Shown here: in pieces, positions 8,143-16,074 of the stretch
Layout of the letters: every line of letters begins with the position of its first letter
Numbering within the stretch: position 1 is the stretch's first letter
Assembly (NCBI RefSeq): GCF_022448905.1
Contig: NZ_JAKVCW010000013.1
Location: 1 to 64,000 of the forward strand
From: Shimia sp.
GTDB lineage: Bacteria > Pseudomonadota > Alphaproteobacteria > Rhodobacterales > Rhodobacteraceae
Direction of reading: 5' to 3'
Length of the DNA: 64,000 nt
The notes under the pieces: generated by a model
What the model saw: the letters and a program-made list of their open reading frames with translations, nothing else
The model's database searches: none
What the model was told of the DNA's origin: nothing
Program-made: the position numbers and the translations under genes

Positions 8143-8942
8143 GCGCAACGCTAACCTTCACCATTCTGGGCTGTGGCAGCTCCGGTGGCGTGCCACGCAT
8201 TGGCGGCCATTGGGGCGACTGTGACCCCACCAACCCCAAAAACCGCCGACGCCGCTGCTCTTTGTTGATCGAGCGTGCAACGGCAGACGGTAAAACCACC
8301 GTACTGGTCGACACCTCACCTGACATGCGCGACCAACTTCTGTCCGCGGATGTCTTCGCGCTGGACGCCGTGGTCTACACCCATAGCCACGCGGATCACG
8401 TGCATGGCATCGATGACCTGCGTATGGTGGTCTACAACATGCGCAAACGCATTCCGGTCTGGGCGGATGGTGCCACGCAAAACGATCTGCTCAGCCGCTT
8501 TGGCTATGCCTTTGTACAACCCAAAGACAGCCCCTACCCGCCGATCCTCGACTTGCACACCATCGATGACGACGATTTCACCATCTCCGGTGCTGGCGGT
8601 GACATCACCTTTAAGCCAATCAAAGTGGATCACGGCAGCATCGACGCCTTGGCCTTCCGTGTGAACGACGTGGTTTATATGCCGGACGTGGCCGAAATCT
8701 ACGACGACGCCTGGCCGCAGCTGACTGACATGAAGTGCTTCATCATCGACGCCCTACGCCGCTCTCCGCACCCCACCCACGCCCATCTGGACAAAGCGCT
8801 GGAGTGGATTGCCAAACTCACACCGGAGCGCGCCGTGTTGACCAATATGCATATCGACCTCGACCACACAGTGGTGGATGGCGAGACCCCGGACCACATC
8901 ACCCCCGCATTTGACGGGATGAAAATCACTTACGACCTGTAA
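8139..8942 (+). CDS. MBL-fold metallo-hydrolase (PhnP-like)
   Basis: A 267-aa protein with the metallo-beta-lactamase signature THSHADHVHGID (81-92), an N-terminal GCGSSGGVPRIG, a mid-region DHGSIDALAFR, and MPDVAEIYDDAW further on. The arrangement resembles PhnP, a cyclic phosphodiesterase, and the related RNase Z-like family. It is the last tightly coupled gene of the tmk-holB-tatD run (ATGA overlap). No phn genes are nearby, so a phosphonate role is not supported. Substrate unknown. Confidence 0.9.
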   Translation: MSATLTFTILGCGSSGGVPRIGGHWGDCDPTNPKNRRRRCSLLIERATADGKTTVLVDTSPDMRDQLLSADVFALDAVVYTHSHADHVHGIDDLRMVVYNMRKRIPVWADGATQNDLLSRFGYAFVQPKDSPYPPILDLHTIDDDDFTISGAGGDITFKPIKVDHGSIDALAFRVNDVVYMPDVAEIYDDAWPQLTDMKCFIIDALRRSPHPTHAHLDKALEWIAKLTPERAVLTNMHIDLDHTVVDGETPDHITPAFDGMKITYDL

Positions 8943-8971
8943 CACAGGTCACACAGCAGGACACGACACAG

Positions 8972-9901
8972 TTGCAAACTCTTATCTCTGTGATCCTGCC
9001 GGTCTTTTTCATTATCGGCTTTGGCTACCTCGCAGCGTGGCGCGGGCTGTTCAGTCAGCAAAACGTCGACGGATTGATGCGCTACGCCACCAACTTTGCC
9101 GTACCGGTCCTGCTCTTTCGCGCGATCTCAAACCTCGACTTGGCCGCCGAATACAACCTCAACCTACTGGGCAGCTTCTACGGGGCCGCCTTCCTGTGCT
9201 TTCTCACCGGTATGCTGGGCGCTAAATTCCTGTTTGGCCGCGACTGGGAAGACGCAACCGCCATTGGCTTTGTCTGCCTGTTTTCCAACTCGCTCTTGCT
9301 GGGCCTCGCCATCATGGAGCGCGCCTACGGCCCCGAAAGCCTGACCGGCAACTACGCCATCATCTCGATCCACGCGCCTTTCTGCTATGGGCTTGGTATA
9401 GCCACCATGGAGATCATGCGCGCGCGACACAGCTCCAAAGCCAAGATCGTGCCCACCGTGCTCAAGGCGATGTTTTCCAACGCGCTGATCATCGGCATCG
9501 GCCTTGGTTTTGTGGTCAACCTCGGCAACATCTCGGTGCCCGAACCGGCGATGCACGCGGTCAACCTCTTAGCAGGCTCAGCGCTGCCCGCCGCGCTGTT
9601 CGGCATCGGCGGCGTACTCTACCGCTACCGTCCCGAAGGCGACATGCGCACCATCCTCTTCTGTTGTGCTGTCTCTCTTGGGCTGCATCCCGCACTGACC
9701 TTTGCCTTTGGCACCTGGAGTGCCATTTCCGTGGACAACCTGCGCTCCGCCATCGTCACCGCTTCCATGGCTCCCGGCATCAACGCCTACCTCTTCGCCA
9801 ATATGTACGGCCGCGCCATGCGGGTGGCCGCCTCCACCGTGCTGATTGGCACCGCCCTCTCGGTGCTCACGGTTTGGCTCTGGCTGGGCACATTGCCGTG
9901 A
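8972..9901 (+). CDS. AEC-family transporter
   Basis: A 309-aa integral membrane protein with about ten hydrophobic segments, beginning LISVILPVFFIIGFGYLAAW. This is the auxin efflux carrier/MleN-like (AEC) N-terminus seen in malonate and putative amino-acid or auxin exporters. The Gly-rich AGSALPAALFGIGGVLYRY (about 202-220) is the typical crossing region. The start is TTG at 8972, the only good choice giving the full first membrane segment; it lies 29 bp after the MBL gene and is probably co-transcribed. Substrate cannot be told. Confidence 0.85.
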   Translation: MQTLISVILPVFFIIGFGYLAAWRGLFSQQNVDGLMRYATNFAVPVLLFRAISNLDLAAEYNLNLLGSFYGAAFLCFLTGMLGAKFLFGRDWEDATAIGFVCLFSNSLLLGLAIMERAYGPESLTGNYAIISIHAPFCYGLGIATMEIMRARHSSKAKIVPTVLKAMFSNALIIGIGLGFVVNLGNISVPEPAMHAVNLLAGSALPAALFGIGGVLYRYRPEGDMRTILFCCAVSLGLHPALTFAFGTWSAISVDNLRSAIVTASMAPGINAYLFANMYGRAMRVAASTVLIGTALSVLTVWLWLGTLP

Positions 9902-9977
9902 CCTCACAGCACAGCGGCTTGCGTCCACCGCAACCGCGCCCCATCTTGGCGGCCTGACCCACCACAGGAGTGCCCCA

Positions 9978-10619
9978 ATGGCCCAAGACCCAATCCGCGT
10001 GGACATCGTCTCCGATGTCGTTTGCCCCTGGTGCATCGTTGGTTACCGCCAGCTTATGCAAGCCTCCGAGGCCACCGGCATTCCGGTAGAAACCTATTGG
10101 CACCCGTTTGAACTCAATCCGGATATGGAGGCGGAAGGCGAAAACCTGCGCGCGCACATCATGCGAAAATACGGCAGCTCCGCCGAACAGTCCCAATCCG
10201 CTCGCGACCACCTGACCTCCGTGGGCAAAGATCTCGACTTCGCGTTTCACTGGACCGAGGACAGCCGCATCTACAACACCTTTACCGCCCATCAGCTGTT
10301 GCACTGGGCCTCGGAAAGCGGACAGGCCCAAGCCCTGAAACTGGCGCTGTTTGATGCCTACTTCACCCAAGGCCGAGATGTGAGTGATCCAGAAGTCCTA
10401 ATCCAGACTGCGGCTTCCATTGGTCTAAACGCGGAAGAAGCCAAGGCCGTGCTGCACGACCAACGCTATGCTGAGACCGTGCGCCAAAAAGAGCAGTTCT
10501 GGACCTCGCGTGGTGTGTCGGGTGTGCCCACCATGGTGTTTGACGCCAAACAAGCCACCTCCGGTGCGCAAGGCGTCGACACCTTTGCAAACCTGCTCCG
10601 GCACATCGCCACGTCCTAA
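9978..10619 (+). CDS. DsbA-family thiol oxidoreductase (FrnE-like)
   Basis: A 213-aa thioredoxin-fold protein of the DsbA/2-hydroxychromene isomerase superfamily. DIVSDVVCPWCIVGY gives the active-site C16-P-W-C19. The helical insert (NTFTAHQLLHWA) and the cis-Pro loop SGVPTMVFD match FrnE-like cytoplasmic members. No signal peptide is seen, so it is cytosolic, unlike true DsbA. ATG at 9978 is preceded by AGGAG at 9966-9970; the frame is open upstream, but only this start has a ribosome site. A terminator follows. Confidence 0.92.
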   Translation: MAQDPIRVDIVSDVVCPWCIVGYRQLMQASEATGIPVETYWHPFELNPDMEAEGENLRAHIMRKYGSSAEQSQSARDHLTSVGKDLDFAFHWTEDSRIYNTFTAHQLLHWASESGQAQALKLALFDAYFTQGRDVSDPEVLIQTAASIGLNAEEAKAVLHDQRYAETVRQKEQFWTSRGVSGVPTMVFDAKQATSGAQGVDTFANLLRHIATS

Positions 10620-10661
10620 GGCCAAAGGCCGCACAGGCCTTGCGACAATCTGGTTGTAGAC

Positions 10662-10694
10662 AGCCCTTGGAATCGCCGATTCCGAGGGCTTTTT
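10662..10694 (+). terminator. Rho-independent terminator
   Basis: A 12-bp stem (AGCCCTTGGAAT / ATTCCGAGGGCT, one G-U) with loop CGCCG is followed by a T run. It ends the 3513-10619 gene run. A smaller perfect hairpin (AAGGCC-GCACA-GGCCTT) lies just before it at 10625-10641. Confidence 0.9.
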
Positions 10695-10695
10695 G

Positions 10696-10989
10696 CTGCG
10701 CAATTTCCTGCACGCCCCCGCCTTCTAAAGAAAGCCGTTCCCGGCACACACAACCCTAGGCGGCAAGGTCATTAAAATCCTGCCAAAGTCACCACAATCC
10801 ACAAAAATATATATCCTATTCAGCCACTTAAAACCGAACTCTCACATCAGGAAGTCGGCGAAAACCCCTGCTAGTCCCCCCTATCTACCGCGCCAAACCA
10901 CAAGATTTTTCCGAGTAACCGGGTGTTAAGAGCTGCCAGCTTACGTTGCCTTCAATCAGCCAGTCCGAAAACGGTATTGAACCAGACCC
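10696..10989 (+). other. Intergenic region, presumed chemotaxis operon promoter
   Basis: No gene is supported in this stretch. It is locally AT-rich around 10790-10850 (AAAAATATATATCCTATT) and contains TAACCGGGTGTTAAG near 10916-10931. It most likely holds the promoter of the che operon, but no clear -35/-10 pair or sigma-28 site could be assigned. Confidence 0.4.
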
Positions 10990-11292
10990 ATGAACACAGA
11001 CACATCATCATCTCAGGCCGACTGCATCGCGCTGCCGCAGCAGTTGGATTACGCACATTGCACCGAATTGCGTCTTGCAATCGAAGCCTCCCGCGGGCAA
11101 CCGCTTGCGCTTGATGCGCATCATGTTGAGTTCCTTGGGGGGGCTGGCGCTGAACTGCTTTTGGCCACGCGCGCCGAATGGGCCGCACGTGAACTGCCAT
11201 TTGAACTGAAACAACCATCTGACGAATTTCTAAAAGGTATGGAGCGGCTCGGCCTGCCCCATGACTGTCTTCTTGAAAGGGGCTCCGCATGA
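10990..11292 (+). CDS. STAS-domain protein heading the chemotaxis operon
   Basis: A 100-aa single-domain protein with the beta-alpha pattern of STAS proteins: LDYAHCTELRLAIEASRGQP, then LALDAHHVEFLGGAGAELLL. In anti-anti-sigma factors the loop after the second strand carries a phosphorylatable Ser (DSSG-like); here it is LGGAGAE with no Ser, so a phospho-switch is unlikely. Its stop overlaps the following cheY by 4 bp. STAS proteins of this sort occur at the head of chemotaxis clusters in alphaproteobacteria, with unclear function. Confidence 0.75.
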   Translation: MNTDTSSSQADCIALPQQLDYAHCTELRLAIEASRGQPLALDAHHVEFLGGAGAELLLATRAEWAARELPFELKQPSDEFLKGMERLGLPHDCLLERGSA

Positions 11293-11654
11293 CGACGAAG
11301 ATTCTTGCAGTTGATGACTCCCGCACCATGCGCGCGATGATTCAAACCGCACTGACCGATGCAGGCTTTGATGTCGATCTGGCCGAGGACGGCATCGACG
11401 GTCTGGACAAACTTGGCGGCTCTGACCCTGACCTGGTCATCACCGACATCAATATGCCCCGCCTGGATGGCTTTGGCATGATCGAAGGTGTGCGTGAGCG
11501 CCCTGAGTGCGCCTCTCTGCCCATTCTCGTGCTGACCACGGAAAGCGGCGAAGAACTGAAACAACGTGCCCGTACAGCTGGCGCAACCGGCTGGATTGTA
11601 AAGCCGTTTGACGCAGAAAAGCTGGTCGCGGTCATCAATCGTCTGGTTGTCTGA
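11289..11654 (+). CDS. cheY: Chemotaxis response regulator CheY (first copy)
   Basis: A 121-aa stand-alone receiver domain. The acidic pair is D9-D10 (ILAVDDSRTMR), the phosphoacceptor is D53 (VITDINMPRLDG), the switch threonine is in VLTTESGEE (about 83-84), and the conserved lysine is K105 (WIVKPFDAEK). There is no output domain, so it should act by protein contact, on the flagellar switch or as a phosphate sink. It is directly upstream of cheA. Confidence 0.95.
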   Translation: MTTKILAVDDSRTMRAMIQTALTDAGFDVDLAEDGIDGLDKLGGSDPDLVITDINMPRLDGFGMIEGVRERPECASLPILVLTTESGEELKQRARTAGATGWIVKPFDAEKLVAVINRLVV

Positions 11655-11667
11655 AAGGAACTGAGTG

Positions 11668-13905
11668 ATGTCCGATCTTCGTGACATGTTCTTTGAGGAA
11701 TGCGACGACCTTCTTGAAGTGTTGTCCACCGGTCTGGAAGATCTCCAGAACGAGACCTCGGACGCGGAAACCATCAACGCGATGTTCCGGTCCGTGCATT
11801 CCATCAAAGGCGGCGCCGGGGCCTTTGGCCTTGATCGCCTGATCAAATTTGCCCACGCATTTGAAAACGTGCTGGACGACCTGCGCTCCGACAAGATCGG
11901 CGTAGACGCGACCATCACCGCCCTGATGTTCTCCGGCTTTGACCACCTGAGCGATCTGGTGGACGCAGCCCGCGACGACAACGACCTGCCTGACACCGAC
12001 GGTGCGGCAGTTCTGGCAGAACTGAAACAGACCACCCAAAACGCCAATGGCGGCGTTGGCGGCGACGATGACGACGACGCCAACGAAGTCAGCTCGGACG
12101 ATTTTGAAGTTCAAGCCATGGACTTCAGCCTCGATCTGGGTGGCGACGATGACGGTGGCATTGGCGATCTGCCAGGCCTGCCTTCTCTTGGTGGCGGCGA
12201 CGACGCCACCGACGGCGCGACCCACTTTGTGGTGAAATTCAAAGCCGATCCCGTGCTTTACACCCGCGGCCACGATCCAGCCCTGCTGTTCCGTGCTCTG
12301 GGTGAGATGGGCGAGTTGTCCATCGAAGCGGACCGGTCTGAAGTGGCCCCGCTGGAAAGCCTTAAGGATGCCCCTGCGGCGATCTCTTGGACGCTGACCC
12401 TGCGCCCGGACGACGGTATCGACGAAAGCACCATCCGTGAAATCTTCGAGTTTGTCGAAGGCCAGTGCACACTGCATATCTCTGAAACCGTGGTGGAAGC
12501 CGCAGCGGAAGAAGACACAGCACCTGTCGCAGACGCACCTGCTGCCCCCGTGGCGGAAGCCGCGCCAGCGGCAGCTGCTGCTGCACCAGTCGCAAAGGCC
12601 GAAGCCAAGCCAGCCCCTGCCAAGGCCCCAAAGGCTGAAAAGCAGGAGGCCAAAGGCGGAGACGGCGGAAAAAAGTCTTCTGAACCGCGCAACAGCACAA
12701 TCCGTGTGGATCTGAACCGCGTAGACCGCCTGATCAACTTGGTCGGCGAGCTCGTGATCAGCGAAGCCATGTTGCGCCAGTCGATGAATGAGCTGCCAGT
12801 GTCGGCCAACAGTGCCGTCAGCGAAGCCATTGGTCAGCTGAAAACCCTGTCCGGCGTTCTGCAAGAGAGCGTGATGGCCATTCGCGCACAACCAGTGCGT
12901 GGCCTGTTCCAGCGGATGAGCCGGATTGTGCGGGAATCTTCCCGTCAGGCTGGCAAAACCTCCCGTCTGGTGATGGTTGGGGAAGCCACCGAGGTCGACA
13001 AGACAGTGACCGAACGTCTGGTGGAACCACTGACCCACATGATCCGGAACTCGGTCGACCATGGTTTGGAAAAAGCCGAGGACCGTGTTGCCGCTGGCAA
13101 ACCCGAAATGGGCACCATCAAGCTGGAAGCCGCACACCGCTCTGGTCGTGTTGTGATCTCGCTCTCTGATGACGGTGCCGGTGTGAACCGTGCCAAAGTG
13201 CGTCAGAAAGCCGAAGAAAAAGGCCTGATCCGTCCAGAGGACGATCTGACCGACAGCGACATCGACAACCTGTTGTTCCGCCCCGGTTTCTCCACCGCCG
13301 ACGAGATCTCTCAGCTCTCCGGTCGTGGCGTGGGTATGGACGTTGTCCGCTCTGAAATTCAGGCGCTTGGCGGCCGCATCAACCTGCAGTCCGAGCCGGG
13401 CAAAGGCACCACGATCACCATCTCCCTGCCCCTCACTCTTGCGGTGATGGAAGGCATGCTGATCGAAGTCGCCGGCGAAAGCCTTGTTGTTCCAACCGTC
13501 GCGCTGCGTGAAACCCTGCAGCCTGGTCAGGCCAACATTCACGACTTCTGTGATGGCGACCGCGGCCTGTCCGTCAACGACTCGATGCTGCCGATTGTGG
13601 ATTTGGGCGAGGCTCTTGGCTTCCGCGCACCACTGCCGGACTTCAGCAACCAGTCGCTCCTTCTGATCGAAGGGGAATCCGGACGCCGCTCAGCTCTCGC
13701 AGTGGACGGCATCGTGGAGCAACGCGAAGTGGTGATCAAAGGTTTGGAACAGAACTATCAATCCATTCCGGGCATCGCCGCCGCAACCATCCTTGGCAAC
13801 GGCAAGATCGCCCTGATCGTCGATACAGATCAAATGATCCCATCGCCGGGCAACGGCAACCCAGGACTGCGTAAGGGGTCCGAATTGGCAGAGGTGAATC
13901 TCTAA
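11668..13905 (+). CDS. cheA: Chemotaxis histidine kinase CheA
   Basis: A 745-aa kinase with standard CheA order. The HPt domain carries the phospho-acceptor H44 in MFRSVHSIKGGAGAFGL. A long acidic and then Ala/Pro-rich linker (about 130-340) includes a P2-like region near 190-270. The dimerisation helices start at RVDRLINLVGELVISEAML, the HATPase N box is MIRNSVDHGLEKAED (about 458-472), the G box is RGVGMDVVRSEI, and a CheW-like domain follows to the end. ATG at 11668 is chosen; GTG one codon earlier at 11665 is possible, both served by AAAGGAA at 11654-11660. cheW follows with a 1-bp overlap (TAATG). Confidence 0.97.
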   Translation: MSDLRDMFFEECDDLLEVLSTGLEDLQNETSDAETINAMFRSVHSIKGGAGAFGLDRLIKFAHAFENVLDDLRSDKIGVDATITALMFSGFDHLSDLVDAARDDNDLPDTDGAAVLAELKQTTQNANGGVGGDDDDDANEVSSDDFEVQAMDFSLDLGGDDDGGIGDLPGLPSLGGGDDATDGATHFVVKFKADPVLYTRGHDPALLFRALGEMGELSIEADRSEVAPLESLKDAPAAISWTLTLRPDDGIDESTIREIFEFVEGQCTLHISETVVEAAAEEDTAPVADAPAAPVAEAAPAAAAAAPVAKAEAKPAPAKAPKAEKQEAKGGDGGKKSSEPRNSTIRVDLNRVDRLINLVGELVISEAMLRQSMNELPVSANSAVSEAIGQLKTLSGVLQESVMAIRAQPVRGLFQRMSRIVRESSRQAGKTSRLVMVGEATEVDKTVTERLVEPLTHMIRNSVDHGLEKAEDRVAAGKPEMGTIKLEAAHRSGRVVISLSDDGAGVNRAKVRQKAEEKGLIRPEDDLTDSDIDNLLFRPGFSTADEISQLSGRGVGMDVVRSEIQALGGRINLQSEPGKGTTITISLPLTLAVMEGMLIEVAGESLVVPTVALRETLQPGQANIHDFCDGDRGLSVNDSMLPIVDLGEALGFRAPLPDFSNQSLLLIEGESGRRSALAVDGIVEQREVVIKGLEQNYQSIPGIAAATILGNGKIALIVDTDQMIPSPGNGNPGLRKGSELAEVNL

Positions 13906-14375
13906 TGTCTGAACAAGCTACTCAAGAACAGACCGACAACCGCATTGAAATCGTGTCCTTCACCATTGGTGAGCAGGCCTTCTGTCTGGACATCGGCCAT
14001 GTGCTGGAAATCCGCGGCTGGACCAACACCACCACGCTTCCACATGCACCTGACTATGTCGTCGGCATGATGAACCTGCGCGGTGCTGTGCTACCGGTGA
14101 TCGACCTGTCGATGCGTCTGGGCCTTGGCAAAACCATCCCGGAAAGCCGTCACGTTATCATCATCGCACACATCGATGAGAAGAGCGTGGGCTTCCTGGT
14201 GGACGCCGTGTCCAACATCATCACCGTGAACACGGACGAGATCAAAGCCACACCAGAGGTCTCCTCTTCCAAGACCGCAGCGTTCATTCGCGGCGTCTAC
14301 ACCCTGGAAGAGACCATCGTTCGTGCGATCGATGTTCACCAGATCATGCCACAGGAAGCACTGTCCGCAGCATGA
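13905..14375 (+). CDS. cheW: Chemotaxis coupling protein CheW
   Basis: A 156-aa CheW domain that links receptors to CheA. Characteristic stretches are FTIGEQAFCLDIGHVLEI, TTLPHAPDYVVGMMNLRGAV and VLPVIDLSMRLGL, with VGFLVDAVSNIITV in the second subdomain. The length is normal. It starts on the A of the cheA stop (TAATG) and its end overlaps cheR by 4 bp. Confidence 0.96.
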   Translation: MSEQATQEQTDNRIEIVSFTIGEQAFCLDIGHVLEIRGWTNTTTLPHAPDYVVGMMNLRGAVLPVIDLSMRLGLGKTIPESRHVIIIAHIDEKSVGFLVDAVSNIITVNTDEIKATPEVSSSKTAAFIRGVYTLEETIVRAIDVHQIMPQEALSAA

Positions 14376-15274
14376 CCCAATTGGCGCAAAAATCCCTTGA
14401 AGAAGGCACAATCAGTGATGCGGACTTTGCCGCCATTGCTGGGCTGGTGCGTGAGTGGATGGGCATCGACCTTCAGCCGCATAAGCGGACGATGGTCGCC
14501 TCCCGCCTCTCCAAGCGCCTGCGTGCCACCGGCTATGACACGGTCAACGACTACATTGACTACATGCACTCGCCTCAAGGGCGGGATGAGCAAACCCGCT
14601 TTATCAGCGCCTACACAACCAACATGACGCGCTTCAATCGCGAAGGGCATCACTTCGAACAGCTGGCCAATGACGTATTGCCGGACCTGATGGCCCAGGC
14701 ACGTCGCGGCAAGCGGATTCGGATCTGGTCGGCAGGCTGTTCCAGCGGCGAAGAACCTTATGGCCTGGCATTCCACGTTCTGGATGCCTGCCCCGAGGCA
14801 GCCTCGCTTGATGTGAAGATCCTAGCATCTGACATCGACCCGGAAATTCTGGCCACGGCCAAGCGCGGCGTCTACCCGACGTCCTCGATCAACACCCTGA
14901 CCAACGGTCAAGGCGCGAAGTATTTCGAGGATTTTGAAGGCGCGCGGGATCAGAAAGCGGTCTGCCAAAATGCCCGCGACCTGATCAGCTTCCGGCGTCT
15001 CAACCTGCACGGCGACTGGCCCTTCAAGGGCAAGTTCGACATCATCATGTGTCGCAACGTCGCCATCTACTTTGATGCACCGACACAAAGCCGCCTTTGG
15101 CGCAGATTTGGCGAGCAGCTCTGCCCGGACGGCCTCCTTTTCTTGGGTCATTCCGAAGGAATTGGCCCGGAACACGCCGAGCTGTTTCACACAGCCGGAC
15201 GGGGCGTTTTCTCAATAGACACCTCCCGCATTGGCAGCAGAAGCGCTGATGCAACCTTGCACATGGGGAACTGA
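14372..15274 (+). CDS. cheR: Chemoreceptor methyltransferase CheR
   Basis: A 300-aa SAM-dependent methyltransferase that methylates receptor glutamates. The N-terminal all-helical CheR domain (about 10-95) is followed by the SAM-binding core with IRIWSAGCSSGEEPYGLA (motif I), SDIDPEILATAKRGVYP and FDIIMCRNVAIYFD. The end of the protein lacks the TPR extension of long CheRs. The receptor encoded three genes downstream carries a C-terminal pentapeptide suited to CheR docking. Confidence 0.96.
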   Translation: MTQLAQKSLEEGTISDADFAAIAGLVREWMGIDLQPHKRTMVASRLSKRLRATGYDTVNDYIDYMHSPQGRDEQTRFISAYTTNMTRFNREGHHFEQLANDVLPDLMAQARRGKRIRIWSAGCSSGEEPYGLAFHVLDACPEAASLDVKILASDIDPEILATAKRGVYPTSSINTLTNGQGAKYFEDFEGARDQKAVCQNARDLISFRRLNLHGDWPFKGKFDIIMCRNVAIYFDAPTQSRLWRRFGEQLCPDGLLFLGHSEGIGPEHAELFHTAGRGVFSIDTSRIGSRSADATLHMGN

Positions 15275-15277
15275 ACA

Positions 15278-15664
15278 ATGAGCTTGAAAGATAAGCTGCA
15301 CATTCTGGTTGTGGACGACATGTCCACCAGCCGGGGACTCATCACACAGGCGCTCGATGAGATCGGGATCGTCAACTACCGCACCGAAAACGACGGTGCT
15401 CAGGCCTGGCGCAGCCTCGCGGCAAAGCCGGTCCACCTGATCCTGTCCGATTTCAACATGCCTGGCATGGACGGCCTCCAGCTTCTGGAAGGCATCCGCT
15501 CCAACAAGGCCACGGCACGGACAGGGTTCATCCTGATCACCGGCCGTGCCGACCCGGACACCATCAACCGCGGCGTCAAGCTGGGTATGAACAACTTCAT
15601 CAAGAAGCCGTTCGAAACCGCACAACTCAAAGCCTGCATCGAGAAGGTGGTGGGGCCTCTGTAA
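15278..15664 (+). CDS. cheY: Chemotaxis response regulator CheY (second copy)
   Basis: A 128-aa receiver domain: ILVVDDMSTSRGL with D13-D14, phosphoacceptor D58 (ILSDFNMPGMDGL), LITGRADPD for the switch residue, and K110-P (NNFIKKPFE). It differs clearly from the first CheY of the operon, so the two probably have separate jobs (flagellar-switch binding versus phosphate sink), as in other alphaproteobacteria with paired CheYs. Which is which cannot be read from the sequence. Confidence 0.95.
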   Translation: MSLKDKLHILVVDDMSTSRGLITQALDEIGIVNYRTENDGAQAWRSLAAKPVHLILSDFNMPGMDGLQLLEGIRSNKATARTGFILITGRADPDTINRGVKLGMNNFIKKPFETAQLKACIEKVVGPL

Positions 15665-15675
15665 AGGAGGCTCCC

Positions 15676-16035
15676 ATGGGGGAACGACGAATGACAACGC
15701 GCACAACCGCAGACGTATTGACCACCATTTCCGAGGACGTGGCCGACTTGGCTTCCATCGCACATGCGCTGGATGGGTTGACCAGTGAACTGGATTTGGA
15801 AGGTGTCGATCACAATAAAATAAGGGATCTGCAGCGCGTGGACGCGCTGTTCCAGCACCTGGACGACATCGCGGTTTTGCTTGGCAACATGTCATCAATG
15901 ATTGGCGCCGGACCGGATCTGAATGTGCAGGATCTCTCCGACAGCGTCCGTCTGGATTACCTCAAGTCCCGTCTGTCGGACGCAGAAAAAACCCGCGCAA
16001 TCTCGCCTGATGCAGGCAACGTTAACCTCTTCTGA
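15676..16035 (+). CDS. Small helical che-operon protein with DxxxQ motif
   Basis: A 119-aa protein, not recognised as a named family with certainty. It is predicted to be mostly helical. Residues 51-62 read DLQRVDALFQHL, containing D56-A-L-F-Q60, the D-x-x-x-Q pattern of CheZ-type CheY phosphatases and of the small rhizobial phosphatase CheT. It lies directly after cheY, with a strong AAAGGAGG ribosome site at 15663-15670. The tail ends GNVNLF, very like the CheD tail (GDVQLF). No cheZ is seen elsewhere in the window, so a CheY-P phosphatase role is plausible but inferred. Confidence 0.6.
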   Translation: MGERRMTTRTTADVLTTISEDVADLASIAHALDGLTSELDLEGVDHNKIRDLQRVDALFQHLDDIAVLLGNMSSMIGAGPDLNVQDLSDSVRLDYLKSRLSDAEKTRAISPDAGNVNLF

Positions 16036-16074
16036 GCCACACTCGCTCAGCCACAGTGACATTGGAATAGACCC

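Noticed and set aside
11635-13542. A 635-codon open frame on the minus strand opposite cheA
   Set aside because: Same effect: low-complexity Gly/His/Phe-rich translation opposite a fully recognisable CheA, with no ribosome site.
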